Source: Lachnoclostridium sp. UBA6475 (GTDB lineage: Bacteria; Bacillota; Clostridia; Lachnospirales; Lachnospiraceae). From it: a DNA stretch of 12,883 nt. A program made the position numbers and the translations under genes. The stretch is from NCBI GenBank assembly GCA_002435545.1, contig DJNB01000086.1:2810-15692 (forward strand), written 5' to 3'. This document shows, piece by piece, positions 12,451 through 12,883 of the stretch (positions are counted from its first letter, which is position 1; each line of letters opens with the position of its first letter). The notes under the pieces are model-generated. The model made no database searches and was not told the DNA's origin. It saw only the letters and a program-made list of their open reading frames with translations.

Positions 12451-12883
12451 ATGAAACTTGCCTTAGCTCAATTATCTATGGAAAAAGTCATGGAAAAAAA
12501 TGCTGCAAAGTCACTCCATTTTTGTGATGAAGCCAATGACTGCGACCTGCTGTTTTTTCCGGAAATTCAATTATCACCGTTTTTTCCTCAATATGAAAAA
12601 CAAAATGCCGATGCCTACTGCCTGACGCCGGATGCCCCAGTGATTGCGTCTTTGTGCCAAAAAGCGGCACAGCATCACTACTACTTATCTCCTAATCTGT
12701 ATTTGGAACTGCAGGGCAAGCGGTACGACACCTCGCTTTGGCTGACGCCGGAAGGAAAATGGCTGGATTCTGCCAAAATGGTGCACATTGCCCAAGCCAA
12801 ACAGTTTTATGAACAAGACTACTACACGCCTTCCGATGACGGCTTTAAAGTGTTTGATACACCTTGGGGCAAAGTGGGCATCG
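12451..12883 (+). CDS. Carbon-nitrogen hydrolase (nitrilase superfamily), N-terminal 144 residues; runs off window
   Basis: Members hydrolyse non-peptide C-N bonds, for example amides, N-carbamoyl amines or omega-amides, with a Glu-Lys-Cys triad. The visible protein begins MKLALAQLSM, like the 'KxAxxQ' first strand of the family. The catalytic Glu is expected at E38 in LLFFPEIQLSP. The catalytic Lys fits K109 in DSAKMVHIAQAKQFYEQDYY. The 'FDTPWGKVGI' at the very end immediately precedes the segment that should carry the catalytic Cys, which lies outside the window. An excellent GAGGAGG ribosome binding site is 6-7 bases before the ATG. The gene diverges from topA. The substrate cannot be told: the Lys motif resembles the N-carbamoylputrescine amidase and beta-ureidopropionase-like branches as well as unassigned 'carbon-nitrogen hydrolase' groups. 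The family call is firm; no gene symbol is given. Confidence 0.88.
   Translation, partial: MKLALAQLSMEKVMEKNAAKSLHFCDEANDCDLLFFPEIQLSPFFPQYEKQNADAYCLTPDAPVIASLCQKAAQHHYYLSPNLYLELQGKRYDTSLWLTPEGKWLDSAKMVHIAQAKQFYEQDYYTPSDDGFKVFDTPWGKVGI

Noticed and set aside
12488..12670. A 60-residue minus-strand open frame near the right edge
   Set aside because: It is antisense to the nitrilase-family gene, whose plus-strand frame has a strong ribosome binding site and family motifs.

Overview
The window is a low-to-moderate GC chromosomal segment from a motile Gram-positive bacterium. The presence of codY, the gene order and the protein sequences point to Firmicutes/Clostridia. A Lachnospiraceae-type gut anaerobe (Roseburia/Agathobacter-like) is my best guess, but this is inferred from gene order and protein style, not from a database search.

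Layout: nearly everything is on the minus strand and reads right to left. From position 12061 downwards the order is topA (DNA topoisomerase I), codY (global nutrient regulator), then the early part of a flagellar operon: flgB, flgC, fliE, fliF, fliG, fliH, fliI, fliJ, a ylxF/MotE-like membrane protein gene, fliK and the 5' third of flgD, which runs off the left edge. This matches the order of the Bacillus subtilis fla/che operon. In B. subtilis several genes (trmFO, xerC, hslVU) lie between topA and codY; here the two are adjacent. On the right, after a 389-base AT-rich intergenic region, a nitrilase-superfamily amidohydrolase gene begins on the plus strand and runs off the right edge.

How the genes work together: FliF forms the MS ring. 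FliE joins it to the proximal rod proteins FlgB and FlgC. FliG is the rotor and switch protein. FliH, FliI and FliJ form the export ATPase complex. FliK measures hook length and FlgD is the hook cap. The ylxF/MotE-like protein is a membrane-anchored coiled-coil protein whose C-terminal domain resembles MgtE_N and the middle domain of FliG. CodY plausibly ties motility to nutrient state.

Regulation visible in the sequence: good SigA-type promoters precede topA (TTGAAA-N17-TATGAT), codY (TTGATA-N17-TAAAAT, overlapping the topA stop) and the nitrilase gene (TTGCGT-N17-TATAAT). A strong hairpin with a U-tract lies between codY and flgB, so close to the flgB ribosome binding site that no promoter fits after it. 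Flagellar transcription must therefore pass through this hairpin. A consensus-perfect SigD/sigma-28 promoter (TAAA-N15-GCCGATAT) lies inside the operon just before fliK, so fliK-flgD and the genes beyond can be boosted as late genes. No mobile element, CRISPR array, tRNA or rRNA was seen. No wholly novel system is evident; the points of interest are regulatory.
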